This document shows, piece after piece, positions 5,715 through 14,475 of a stretch of 45,199 bases of DNA. The DNA lies in contig CAKQPF010000028.1 of NCBI GenBank assembly GCA_934256705.1, positions 1 through 45,199 on the forward strand, in the 5' to 3' direction. Under the pieces are notes generated by a model. That model saw only the letters and a program-made list of their open reading frames with translations, ran no database searches and was not told the origin of the DNA. A program made the position numbers and the translations under genes. The stretch comes from an uncultured Prevotella sp. Its GTDB lineage: Bacteria > Bacteroidota > Bacteroidia > Bacteroidales > Bacteroidaceae. Within the stretch, counting starts at the first letter, position 1, and every line of letters starts with the position of its first letter.

Positions 5715-8165
5715 ATGAAAGTATTGAAATTCGGCGGAACCTCAGTAGGTTCTATTGAAAGCATTCTTAGCCTGAAGCAGATTGTATTAAAGGAAGCTAA
5801 AGAACAACCCGTTGTTGTTGTTGTGAGTGCTTTGGGAGGTATAACAGATAAACTTATTGCAACATCCCAACTCGCCATCGCTGGTGACGAGCATTATCGT
5901 GATGAATTTGAGGCGATTGTGGATCGTCATCATAAGATGATTGACACTATAATCACAGATGCGAAAAAGCGTGAAGATTTATTCAATATCGTAGATTCGC
6001 TGCTCGAACAGCTCAAGAGTATCTATTTCGGTGTCTATCTCATTCGTGATATGAGTGAGAAGACTCAGGATGCAATAGTAAGTTATGGAGAGCGTCTCAG
6101 TTCCAATATCGTTGCAACCCTCATCAAAGGCGCAAAATGGTTTGATTCCCGAGATTTTATCAAGACGGAGCGCAAGCTTGGTAAAAACGTCTTGGATGCT
6201 GATTTGACAAACAAACTCGTTCGTCAGACGTTTTCGGATCTGCCACGTATCAGTCTGGTACCAGGCTTTATAAGCCGTGACAAGAACACAGGCGAGGTTA
6301 CGAATCTCGGTCGTGGCGGTTCAGACTACACTGCTGCTGTCATTGCGGCTGCTTTGGATGCTGATGTCCTTGAAATTTGGACTGATGTTGACGGCTTTAT
6401 GACTGCAGATCCACGCGTCATCAAGAGTGCTTATACTATCAACGAACTATCATACATCGAGGCAATGGAACTTTGCAATTTCGGTGCAAAGGTCATTTAT
6501 CCTCCGACCATCTACCCTGTCTGCGTTAAGAATATTCCGATTAAGGTAAAAAACACCTTCAATCCAGAGCATCCAGGCACATTGATCAAAGAGAAAATAG
6601 ATGGTGACCATAAGCCTATCAAGGGCATTTCAAGCATCAATGGCACCGCTCTCATCACTGTGACCGGTCTTTCCATGGTCGGTGTCATTGGAGTCAATCG
6701 AAGAATCTTCTCTGTGCTTGCCGATAATGGAATATCCGTATTTATGGTTTCCCAGGCTTCTTCCGAAAACTCCACTTCCATAGGTGTAAAGGAAGATGAT
6801 GCAGAATCTGCCGTTGAAGTTCTCAATCATGAATTTGCCAAGGAGATTGAGACTGGAGCCATGTACCCTATGATTGTAGAACATGGTCTTGCTACAGTGG
6901 CTATCGTGGGAGAAAACATGAAGCATACACCGGGTATTGCCGGCAAACTCTTCGGTACACTCGGTCGTAGTGGCATAAGCATAATTGCTTGTGCACAAGG
7001 TGCATCCGAGACCAATATCTCTTTCGTCGTAAACAGCAATTTCCTTCGTAAGTCCCTCAATGTAATCCATGACTCGTTTTTCCTCTCCGAATATAAGGTG
7101 CTGAATCTCTTTATCTGCGGAGTCGGCACCGTAGGAGCCATGCTCATCGAGCAGATACGTTCCCAGCAGGAACTGCTGATGCAGGAATCACGCTTGAAGC
7201 TCAATGTCGTAGGAATTGCATCATCCCATAATGCAATATTCTCTCGTGATGGCATAAACCTCGAAACCTATCGTGAAGACCTGAAGGCATCAGACATGTC
7301 GGACACGAAGCATCTGCTCGACAGCATCATAGGAATGAATATCTTCAACAGTGTATTTGTCGATTGTACTGCATCGAAAGATATTGCGAGCATTTATCAA
7401 TCTCTCCTTGAGCATAATGTCAGCGTAGTGGCTGCAAACAAAGTTGCCGCTTCAAGTGATTACGACAATTATACCAACCTCAAGCGCACAGCCCGCGACC
7501 GCGGAGTAAAGTTTCTGTTTGAGACCAATGTTGGAGCTGGACTGCCTATTATCGGCACTATCAATGACCTCCGCAACTCTGGCGACAAGATTCTCAAGAT
7601 AGAAGCCGTGCTCAGCGGTACACTCAACTATATTTTCAATTCCCTCTCTGCAGACAACCCATTCTCCCAGACTGTTCATCAGGCTACTGAACTGGGCTAT
7701 GCGGAGCCTGATCCCCGAATTGACCTTTCGGGAATGGACGTAATCCGCAAACTTGTAATCCTCACCCGTGAGGCTGGCTACAAGATTGAGCAGAAGGACG
7801 TAGAGCGGAACCTTTTCGTTCCTCACGAGTATTTCGAAGGCACCGTTGAAGATTTCTGGAAGAAACTGCCACAGTTGGACGCTGAATTTGAAGAAAAGAG
7901 AAAGGCTGCAGCCGCTGCTAATCAGCATTTCCGCTTTGTAGCAAAAATGGAAGTGGACGATGAAGGCAATGCCCATGCTTCTGTAGGTCTGCAGCTTGTA
8001 GGTATTTCCCATGCTTTCTACGAACTGGAAGGCAGCAATAATATCGTCACTCTTACCACAGAGCGATACAAGGAATACCCTATGCTCATCCAAGGTTACG
8101 GAGCTGGAGCATCGGTGACTGCCGCTGGTGTCTTTGCAAATGTGATGTCGATTGCCAATATATAA
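5715..8165 (+). CDS. thrA: Bifunctional aspartokinase / homoserine dehydrogenase
   Basis: This cytosolic enzyme catalyses the first and third steps from aspartate to threonine. The 816 residues show an aspartokinase domain with KFGGTSVGS (5-13), SYGERLSSN (123-131) and GRGGSDYTAA (199-208), a regulatory region with two ACT-type repeats (about 310-455), and a homoserine dehydrogenase domain beginning with the nucleotide-binding ICGVGTVGA (467-475) and containing ANKVAAS and GTLNYIFN. Length is normal for ThrA/MetL-type fusions. It starts at ATG 5715, matching the conserved MKVLKFGGTS start. It heads the thrA-apgM-thrC cluster and follows a long structured leader. A separate monofunctional aspartokinase is encoded at 37885. 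Confidence 0.97.
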   Translation: MKVLKFGGTSVGSIESILSLKQIVLKEAKEQPVVVVVSALGGITDKLIATSQLAIAGDEHYRDEFEAIVDRHHKMIDTIITDAKKREDLFNIVDSLLEQLKSIYFGVYLIRDMSEKTQDAIVSYGERLSSNIVATLIKGAKWFDSRDFIKTERKLGKNVLDADLTNKLVRQTFSDLPRISLVPGFISRDKNTGEVTNLGRGGSDYTAAVIAAALDADVLEIWTDVDGFMTADPRVIKSAYTINELSYIEAMELCNFGAKVIYPPTIYPVCVKNIPIKVKNTFNPEHPGTLIKEKIDGDHKPIKGISSINGTALITVTGLSMVGVIGVNRRIFSVLADNGISVFMVSQASSENSTSIGVKEDDAESAVEVLNHEFAKEIETGAMYPMIVEHGLATVAIVGENMKHTPGIAGKLFGTLGRSGISIIACAQGASETNISFVVNSNFLRKSLNVIHDSFFLSEYKVLNLFICGVGTVGAMLIEQIRSQQELLMQESRLKLNVVGIASSHNAIFSRDGINLETYREDLKASDMSDTKHLLDSIIGMNIFNSVFVDCTASKDIASIYQSLLEHNVSVVAANKVAASSDYDNYTNLKRTARDRGVKFLFETNVGAGLPIIGTINDLRNSGDKILKIEAVLSGTLNYIFNSLSADNPFSQTVHQATELGYAEPDPRIDLSGMDVIRKLVILTREAGYKIEQKDVERNLFVPHEYFEGTVEDFWKKLPQLDAEFEEKRKAAAAANQHFRFVAKMEVDDEGNAHASVGLQLVGISHAFYELEGSNNIVTLTTERYKEYPMLIQGYGAGASVTAAGVFANVMSIANI

Positions 8166-8166
8166 T

Positions 8167-8312
8167 GTTGTTTAGTTGTCTGGTGGTTTAGAAGCTTGTT
8201 CGTTTCACATACTTTTAGGATGGAAAAAGCAAGCCTGTATTTCTATGCGTTACGGGCATATTATCATCAGGCAACTAAATGACCTTCCAACAAAACAACC
8301 AAACAACAAACA
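8167..8312. repeat. GT-arm/AC-arm inverted repeat between thrA and apgM
   Basis: A G/T-rich arm (8167-8190, words such as GTTGTTTAGTTGTCTGG) is followed by an A/C-rich arm (8288-8312, words such as CAACCAAACAACAAAC) that ends at the apgM start codon. The arms are imperfectly complementary and could form a long hairpin. Confidence 0.65.
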
Positions 8313-9557
8313 ATGAAACATATTATAATCTTAGGAGATGGTATGGCTGACAAGGCTATTGCTAAATTGGGAGGCAAGACTCCACTGCAATATGCCAAGA
8401 CTCCATACATGGATTTGCTGGCTAAGACAGGACGGACCGGAAGGCTCGTTACAGTTCCGGACGGCTATAGTCCTGGTTCTGAGGTGGCAAACACTGCCAT
8501 TCTCGGCTATGATCTCGACAAAGTCTATGAAGGTCGCGGTCCATTGGAGGCTGCTTCCATCGGTTATGAGATGAAGCCTGACGACCTTGCTCTGCGTTGC
8601 AACATCATTTCTGTAAGAGAAGATGGAACGATAAAGACGCATAATGGGGGCAATCTCACCACATCCGAGGCAGGGCCGCTTATTGATCTTCTCAATGAAA
8701 AATTGGGAAATGACCGGGTGAAATGGATTTGTGGCATTCAGTACAGACACCTCTTGGTCATAAAAGGAGGAAGCAAGCACATAGTCTGCGCCCCACCCCA
8801 TGACCATCCGAATGAAGCTTGGTGCCCGCTTCTCGTCAAACCGGAAGAAGGATGGGAAGACAAGCGTGAAGAAGGTCGCCTTACAGCAAGAGAAACTGCA
8901 GATATTCTGAACGACTTGATCATCAAAAGCATCGAGGTCCTTTCTGAAGCTCCGCTCAACATACAGAGGAAAAAGGAAGGAAAAGACCTTGCCAACATCA
9001 TCTGGCCATGGAGTGGCGGTTATCGTCCTGCCATGCAGACTCTTGGCGAACAGTTTCCAGAGATAAAGTCAGGTGCAGTGGTTTCTGCCGTGGATCTGAT
9101 AAGGGGTATCGGTCATTATGCCGGTCTTGACATAATAGACGTGGAAGGCGCTACAGGACTTTGGGACACCAACTATGAAGGCAAGACCAAAGCAGCGCTG
9201 GAAAACCTCAAAAACAAGGATTTCGTCTTTCTCCATGTTGAGGCAAGTGACGAGGCTGGACATGATGGCGACGTGGATTTGAAGGTAAAGACCATAGAAA
9301 ACCTTGACGCAAGAATGGTCGGACCTATTTATGAAGAGGTGAAAACATGGGCAGAACCAGTTTGCATCGCCGTTCTTCCTGACCACTTCACGCCAGTAGA
9401 ATTAAGGATTCACGTCGGAGAACCAGTTCCTTTCATCATCTGGTATCCGGGCATCGTTCCAGATGATGTTGAGAAATACGATGAGGTCTCCTGTGTGACT
9501 GGCAGTTACGGTCTTCTCCGTCTGCGTCAGTTTATGGAGGTATTGATGCAGTGTTAA
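8313..9557 (+). CDS. apgM: Cofactor-independent phosphoglycerate mutase-like protein; candidate homoserine kinase
   Basis: The 414-residue product is of the archaeal-type 2,3-bisphosphoglycerate-independent phosphoglycerate mutase family (alkaline phosphatase superfamily). Visible motifs are ILGDGMAD (metal site, 6-13), PGSEVANTAILGYD with the likely catalytic Ser56, HVEASDEAGHDGD and LPDHFTP (metal ligands near the C-terminus). It lies between thrA and thrC, exactly where homoserine kinase is expected, and no GHMP-type thrB is present in this window. The same arrangement is known in other Bacteroidota, where the protein has been annotated as a putative homoserine kinase. Function as the missing kinase is therefore a context-based inference; glycolytic mutase activity is the alternative. 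Confidence 0.88.
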   Translation: MKHIIILGDGMADKAIAKLGGKTPLQYAKTPYMDLLAKTGRTGRLVTVPDGYSPGSEVANTAILGYDLDKVYEGRGPLEAASIGYEMKPDDLALRCNIISVREDGTIKTHNGGNLTTSEAGPLIDLLNEKLGNDRVKWICGIQYRHLLVIKGGSKHIVCAPPHDHPNEAWCPLLVKPEEGWEDKREEGRLTARETADILNDLIIKSIEVLSEAPLNIQRKKEGKDLANIIWPWSGGYRPAMQTLGEQFPEIKSGAVVSAVDLIRGIGHYAGLDIIDVEGATGLWDTNYEGKTKAALENLKNKDFVFLHVEASDEAGHDGDVDLKVKTIENLDARMVGPIYEEVKTWAEPVCIAVLPDHFTPVELRIHVGEPVPFIIWYPGIVPDDVEKYDEVSCVTGSYGLLRLRQFMEVLMQC

Positions 9558-9587
9558 AGCATATAATTTATCAGAAAACAAACAACA

Positions 9588-10925
9588 ATGAAATACTATA
9601 GCACAAATAAAAAAGCTCCGGAAGCTACATTGGAGAAGGCAGTAGTGAAAGGTCTCGCCGAAGACCGTGGTCTTTACATGCCGGAGATTATCAAGGCTTT
9701 GCCGGATTCATTCTTTGCAAACATCGAGAAGATGTCTTTTCAGGAAATCGCTTACACAGTGGCTGACGCTTTCTTCGGTGAAGACGTTGACGCAGAATCC
9801 CTCAAGCAGATTGTCTATGACACTCTGCAGTTTGACTGCCCTGTCGTAAAGGTTGAGGACAATATCTATACTCTCGAACTGTTTCATGGTCCTACCCTCG
9901 CTTTCAAGGACGTTGGAGCGAGGTTTATGGCACGCCTTCTGCAATATTTCCTCAAGAAAGGCGGCGAGTATGTTTCGTCAAAGCAAAGCGCAAACTCAAA
10001 GTCGGGAGTCAATGTTCTCGTAGCAACCTCTGGAGATACCGGTTCTGCTGTGGCTAACGGATTCCTTGGTGTAGATGGCATTCATGTCTATGTGCTTTAT
10101 CCAAAGGGAAAGATAAGTCCTATTCAGGAATGCCAATTCACCACATTGGGCAGAAACATCACTGCTATTGAGGTGGATGGAGTCTTTGACGACTGCCAGG
10201 CTTTGGTGAAATCAGCATTTATGGATGAAGAACTGAATGCCTGCATGAAACTGACTTCCGCCAATTCCATAAACGTGGCTCGATTCCTTCCCCAGGCTTT
10301 CTATTATTTCAATGCCTATGCCAGAATCAAGGAGCAGCTCAAAAAGGAACGCAAAGACCTCGTCATCTGCGTGCCTTCCGGCAATTTCGGCAATATCTGC
10401 GCTGCACTTTTCGGTCATAAGATGGGACTTCCCGTCAAGCGCTTCATCGCCGCAAACAATGCTAATGACGTGTTCTACAATTATCTTCAGACTGGAGAAT
10501 ATGAACCGAAGCCTTCTCTCCAGACTCTCGCAAATGCGATGGACGTAGGTGACCCGAGCAACTTTGCAAGAATATACGACCTTTACAAAGGCAATCACGA
10601 TGCCATCACAGCCCTGATAAGCGGAGCTACTTACAAGGATGAGCAGATTGCCGAAACGATGAAGGAATGCTATAAAGAGACCGGCTATGTGCTCGACCCT
10701 CATGGAGCATGTGGCTATCAGGCACTGAAAGATCAGTTGAAAGCCGATGAAATCGGCATTTTCTGCGAAACTGCACATCCTGCCAAGTTCAAGGAAAAGG
10801 TGGATGCGATACTCCATACTGACATTGAGATTCCGGCTCGCCTTCAGGAATTCATGAAGGGCACCAAGCAGAGCGTGGCCATGAGCAATGACTTTGCAGA
10901 ATTCAAGGCTTTCCTTATGAAGTGA
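9588..10925 (+). CDS. thrC: Threonine synthase
   Basis: This PLP enzyme converts O-phosphohomoserine to threonine. The 445-residue protein has the family's N-terminal domain starting MKYYSTNKKAPEA, the PLP-binding lysine in GPTLAFKDVGARF (Lys107) and the phosphate-binding VATSGDTGSAVANGF. Length is normal. It follows apgM by 30 bases and is probably in the same transcript as thrA and apgM. A repeat with GT and AC arms lies just after the stop. Confidence 0.97.
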   Translation: MKYYSTNKKAPEATLEKAVVKGLAEDRGLYMPEIIKALPDSFFANIEKMSFQEIAYTVADAFFGEDVDAESLKQIVYDTLQFDCPVVKVEDNIYTLELFHGPTLAFKDVGARFMARLLQYFLKKGGEYVSSKQSANSKSGVNVLVATSGDTGSAVANGFLGVDGIHVYVLYPKGKISPIQECQFTTLGRNITAIEVDGVFDDCQALVKSAFMDEELNACMKLTSANSINVARFLPQAFYYFNAYARIKEQLKKERKDLVICVPSGNFGNICAALFGHKMGLPVKRFIAANNANDVFYNYLQTGEYEPKPSLQTLANAMDVGDPSNFARIYDLYKGNHDAITALISGATYKDEQIAETMKECYKETGYVLDPHGACGYQALKDQLKADEIGIFCETAHPAKFKEKVDAILHTDIEIPARLQEFMKGTKQSVAMSNDFAEFKAFLMK

Positions 10926-10934
10926 TTCTATTAT

Positions 10935-11024
10935 GGTTGTGGGTTGTTGGTTGTGGGTTGTCGGTATTCTTACTGATAGACTTCAACCAAAAACCGGCAA
11001 CCAAAAACCGGCAACCAAAAACCA
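10935..11024. repeat. GT-arm/AC-arm inverted repeat between thrC and tex, heptad type
   Basis: The left arm is built of GGTTGTG, GGTTGTT and GGTTGTC heptads (10935-10964). The right arm (10984-11024), read on the minus strand, is built of GGTTTTT and GGTTGCC heptads. The arms pair imperfectly. The minus-strand right arm has regularly spaced GG pairs. Confidence 0.7.
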
Positions 11025-11036
11025 ATAAATAATCTG

Positions 11037-13181
11037 ATGACAGAAATCATAGACCTTATCTCCAAAGAACTGAATCTTTCCAAGAAAGCAGCGGAGAACA
11101 CAATCTCTTTGCTCGACGAGGGCTGTACCATCCCTTTCATTTCACGTTACAGAAAGGAGAAGACCGGAGCATTGGATGAAGTGAAAATCGGTGAGATTGC
11201 ACAGCAATACGACCGCCTTAAAGAACTTATCAAGCGAAAAGATACCATCGTAAAAACAATCAGCGATTTAGGCAAGCTTACTGACGAACTGGAAAAGCGC
11301 ATCAGGAACTGCTGGAATGCCACGGAGCTGGAGGATATCTATCTGCCTTACAAGCCGAAACGACGCACAAGGGCACAGGTGGCTCGCGAACAGGGACTCG
11401 AACCCCTTGCCACCATCCTCTTCCTGCAGCGTGAGCAAAACCCGGAAAAAGCGGCTGAGAAATATGTGAAGAATGATGTGAAGGACGTGAAAGCTGCAAT
11501 CGCTGGAGCATTGGACATCATTGCTGAAACCATCAGCGAAAATGAAGAGACGAGAAACAGACTGCGCAACTCTTTCAAGCGCGAAGCCATCATCTCCTCG
11601 AAAGTGGTCAAAACTAAGAAAGACACTGACGAGGCGGCAAAATACTCCGACTATTTCGATTTCTCCGAGCCTCTGCGCCGTTGCTCTGGCAATCGTCTTC
11701 TTGCCATGAGAAGAGGCGAAGCTGAGGGCATTCTCCGCATCAGTATCGGTATAGAGGGAGACGAGGCTGTAGGCAGAATTCAGCGTCAATATGTCAATGG
11801 ACATGGAAAATGTCAGACACTGATGATGCAGGCTTGCGAGGACGCATACAAGAGACTGCTCTCCCCTTCCATCGAGAATGAGTTTGCAGCCCTCTCAAAG
11901 AAGAAGGCTGACGAGGAAGCGATAAATGTCTTTACCGAAAACCTCAGCCAGCTCCTTCTCGCTGCTCCTCTCGGACAGAAACGTATCATGGGCATTGATC
12001 CGGGCATCCGTACCGGTTGCAAGGTGGTGTGTCTCGATGCCCAGGGCAATCTGCTCTATCACGACGTGGTAATGGCCGTAGGAAGTCAGGGCAACAGCGA
12101 GCGTGCAGCAGCGAAGTTTGCCAGTATTGCAAAGAAATATGGTGCAGAAGCCATTGCAATCGGCAACGGCACGGCTTCACGTGAGACAACGGAGATAGTG
12201 AAGCGAGCCGGTATCGGCATTCCGCATTACGTCGTTTCCGAGGATGGCGCTTCCGTGTATAGTGCATCAAAAGTGGCACGCGAGGAGTTTCCTGACGAGG
12301 ATGTAACGGTAAGAGGTGCTGTGAGCATTGGCAGACGATTGATGGACCCGCTTTCCGAACTGGTGAAGATTGATCCTAAGAGCATCGGTGTGGGACAATA
12401 TCAGCATGATGTTGACCAGACAGAACTGAAGAAGAGTCTTGACCGCACCGTGGAAATGTGCGTTAATTCGGTCGGCGTTGACCTCAATACTGCAAGCGTC
12501 CATCTGCTCACTTACGTCAGCGGATTGGGTCCTACCCTTGCCAAAAACATCGTGGAATATCGTAAGGAAAATGGAGCGTTTACTTCCCGCGCCCAACTGA
12601 AAAAGGTACCACGCCTCGGTCCTGCCGCTTTCCAGCAGTGTGCCGGCTTCCTCCGCATCCACGGGGCAAAGAATCCTCTGGACGGAAGTGCTGTCCATCC
12701 GGAGAGCTATTCCATCGTAGAGCGAATGGCTAAAGACTTGGGATGCACCGTGAAGGAAATCATGGAAAATGAGGAAATGCGCAAAAAGATTGATGTCTCC
12801 AGATACAATGGCGTTACCACCTCGTCCGGCGAGGCTGTTGGTTCGTTCACTCTTAATGATATAATGAAGGAGTTGGAGAAACCGGGACGTGACCCTCGTG
12901 CGGAGATTGAAACCTTCGATTTCGATCCGAATGTCCACACTCCAGATGATCTGATAGAAGGCGTGATTCTCCCAGGTATCGTGACGAACATCACGAAGTT
13001 TGGCGCTTTCGTGGATGTCGGAGTTCATCAGGACGGACTCGTGCACATCTCCCAGCTGTCCGACAAATACATCACAGACCCGTCAGAGGTGGTCCGTCTT
13101 CATCAACATGTGAAGGTCCGCGTGGTGGAAGTGGACAGAAAACGCGGTAGAATAGCCCTTTCCATGAAGAAAATCGGGTAA
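11037..13181 (+). CDS. tex: Tex-family RNA-binding transcription accessory protein
   Basis: The 714-residue product has the full Tex layout: a helical N-terminal domain, a YqgF/RNase H-like domain with IMGIDPGIRTGCKVV (about 318-332), a helix-hairpin-helix region (VSGLGPTLAKNIVEYRK and VPRLGPAAFQQCAG), and a C-terminal S1 domain (about 645-712, GIVTNITKFGAFVDVGVHQD). Tex proteins bind nucleic acids and affect transcription and RNA turnover; the exact role here is unknown. ATG 11037 gives a standard-length protein. It follows thrC after a repeat-containing 111-base gap, and a long hairpin lies just downstream. Confidence 0.96.
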   Translation: MTEIIDLISKELNLSKKAAENTISLLDEGCTIPFISRYRKEKTGALDEVKIGEIAQQYDRLKELIKRKDTIVKTISDLGKLTDELEKRIRNCWNATELEDIYLPYKPKRRTRAQVAREQGLEPLATILFLQREQNPEKAAEKYVKNDVKDVKAAIAGALDIIAETISENEETRNRLRNSFKREAIISSKVVKTKKDTDEAAKYSDYFDFSEPLRRCSGNRLLAMRRGEAEGILRISIGIEGDEAVGRIQRQYVNGHGKCQTLMMQACEDAYKRLLSPSIENEFAALSKKKADEEAINVFTENLSQLLLAAPLGQKRIMGIDPGIRTGCKVVCLDAQGNLLYHDVVMAVGSQGNSERAAAKFASIAKKYGAEAIAIGNGTASRETTEIVKRAGIGIPHYVVSEDGASVYSASKVAREEFPDEDVTVRGAVSIGRRLMDPLSELVKIDPKSIGVGQYQHDVDQTELKKSLDRTVEMCVNSVGVDLNTASVHLLTYVSGLGPTLAKNIVEYRKENGAFTSRAQLKKVPRLGPAAFQQCAGFLRIHGAKNPLDGSAVHPESYSIVERMAKDLGCTVKEIMENEEMRKKIDVSRYNGVTTSSGEAVGSFTLNDIMKELEKPGRDPRAEIETFDFDPNVHTPDDLIEGVILPGIVTNITKFGAFVDVGVHQDGLVHISQLSDKYITDPSEVVRLHQHVKVRVVEVDRKRGRIALSMKKIG

Positions 13182-13234
13182 TTTCCACATATTTCCTGTG
13201 ATAGAAGACAGTCAAAATCTCTGACATATTCTTC

Positions 13235-13346
13235 AAAATCCCTCTCTTTTTCCCCTGAATGATGGTGAAAAGATACGTTCTGGGCCTTGCTTTAATAGCC
13301 AATTCGTATCATTGTTTTACCTAAAGAGGAACAAGAGAGGGATTTT
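13235..13346 (+). terminator. Long hairpin after tex (14-bp perfect arms, nested stem)
   Basis: AAAATCCCTCTCTT at 13235-13248 pairs exactly with 13333-13346, followed by T-rich sequence. Inside, GATACG (13272-13277) pairs with CGTATC (13305-13310). The position 53 bases after the tex stop and the T tract suggest an intrinsic terminator; the large structured loop is unusual for one. Confidence 0.6.
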
Positions 13347-13382
13347 TCTTAATGAAAATAATGCGCATATTTGCACATATCA

Positions 13383-13930
13383 TCAATATTTTAACATTTG
13401 GAAGTCAGCAAAATATTTCTGTCCGTGAATATGCGATTCTCGCTGATTTTGGAAAAGTCTGATATTCAAGCGGTTGCAAAATCGGACGAAAAAACGATTG
13501 AAAAAAGTGGATGAAAAAGGCGGAAATGGCGAGTAAAAGCTATGATATTGTGGTGTGAAAGCATTGATATTGAGGGGCAAAAGCTTAGCTATTAGGAGGT
13601 AATAGCATGGATATTGCAACGTAATAACTAAGTTTTTGCATCGGCATAAGAAATATTTCGCATTTTCCTCTCTCTTTCTTCCTTCCAGAGCATAGCTTTA
13701 ACATATTTTCAAGTTGTCGCCACGGAGGTTTTCGTTCTTGGTTTTAACTGTTGTGAAAAAATGTTGTAAGTTACAGGTTACATAGTTACATAACCTTTCA
13801 CAGGGCCTCCCCCTCTGCTTAGTCTTTATATTAATAATATAATATATAATATATATATTATATTATTAAGATAGAATTATGGTGGGGGGGGTGAAAAAGG
13901 TTATGTAACTATGTAACCGTAACCTTTTCA
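13383..13930 (+). repeat. Dispersed ~0.5-kb non-coding element, copy A
   Basis: This copy is clearly homologous to 31062-31570. From left to right it has a conserved lead block (CAATATTTTAACA and GCGATTCTCGCTGATT), five exact-length 22-bp iterons (13529-13638), a conserved core of about 64 bp (13697-13760), a 23-bp perfect inverted repeat (13776-13798 with 13896-13918) enclosing a C-rich patch, a ~40-bp run of only A and T, and a G8 tract (13884-13891). Open frames across the two copies are not conserved in frame, so it is not protein-coding. Confidence 0.8.
13529..13638 (+). repeat. Five 22-bp tandem iterons in element copy A
   Basis: Units begin at 13529, 13551, 13573, 13595 and 13617, each exactly 22 bases. 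The loose consensus is nRGGGTAAAAGCATAGATAT followed by TG. The same units occur four times in copy B. Confidence 0.85.
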
Positions 13931-14257
13931 AGATTTCTCGTTATGGAATGAAAGCTTTTTACAGCCTCTGCTAATCTTTTCATAATTTCAAAAGCGTCAA
14001 GGATGAAAACAAAAACGCTGAACTCCCAATGTGACAATGGGGAATTGTTGAGAGAATGGATAAGCAATCGAAAGCCTATAAACAGCGCAATCAGACTCGC
14101 TTTACAGTCTATTTTGACAAACGGCACTCCGTTCTTGCCGGATGCGATGGCAAAAAACGTGTTTTTAAGCGATTCTGACGGCTTTCGCGTGTGATTGCGA
14201 TAAAGTATCGTCCGAGAGGTTTTGACGGCTCACGGAGCGTTTTTCTGCATGATACGG
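13931..14257. other. Gene-free stretch between element copy A and the folD side
   Basis: No convincing gene was seen. A 63-codon frame at 14003-14194 has no recognisable domain, no promoter box and no clear ribosome-binding site. Nothing matching the second dispersed element copy is present here. Confidence 0.5.
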
Positions 14258-14359
14258 AAAATCCATTTCATCCGTCAGATCTGTGCTCGGTTTTCTGTCA
14301 CATAGTTGAAGTTTTGCGAGCACTTAAAGATATCTTTTGAAACGGATGAAATGGATTTT
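14258..14359. repeat. Inverted repeat with 18-bp perfect arms
   Basis: 14258-14275 (AAAATCCATTTCATCCGT) pairs exactly with 14342-14359. Inside, GTGCTCG near 14283 pairs with CGAGCAC near 14327. It lies downstream of minus-strand folD and may terminate transcription from either side, or may be a small mobile unit. Confidence 0.7.
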
Positions 14360-14369
14360 TGAATAATTG

Positions 14370-14475
14370 GGGGTTTGTTGTCTGGTTGTTTTTGTTGTCT
14401 GGTTGTTTGGGAGATGTTTTCGGAAACTTACCAACAACCGAAAACCAACAACCAACAACCGAAAACCAACAACCC
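14370..14475. repeat. GT-arm/AC-arm inverted repeat at the folD 3' end
   Basis: The left arm contains a 17-base word TTGTTGTCTGGTTGTTT twice in tandem (about 14375-14408). The right arm (14431-14475), read on the minus strand, is a series of GGTTGTT and GGTTTTC heptads. It abuts the folD stop codon. Confidence 0.7.

Noticed and set aside
5715..8165. Many long frames opposite real genes, such as those inside thrA, valS and uxaB
   Set aside because: They lie wholly inside strongly supported genes, show no domain and arise from codon bias.
13182..13382. A tRNA or known riboswitch after tex
   Set aside because: No cloverleaf or known riboswitch core could be drawn; the hairpin fits a terminator-like structure better.
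13383..13619. A 78-codon minus-strand frame in element copy A and an equally long one (31043-31279) in copy B
   Set aside because: The equal length is misleading: only the iteron part looks alike, the conserved lead block is read in different frames in the two copies, and the start codons are TTG. The region is better explained as non-coding.
14003..14194. Small 63-codon gene
   Set aside because: No promoter box, no recognisable domain and no support from context; likely a chance frame.
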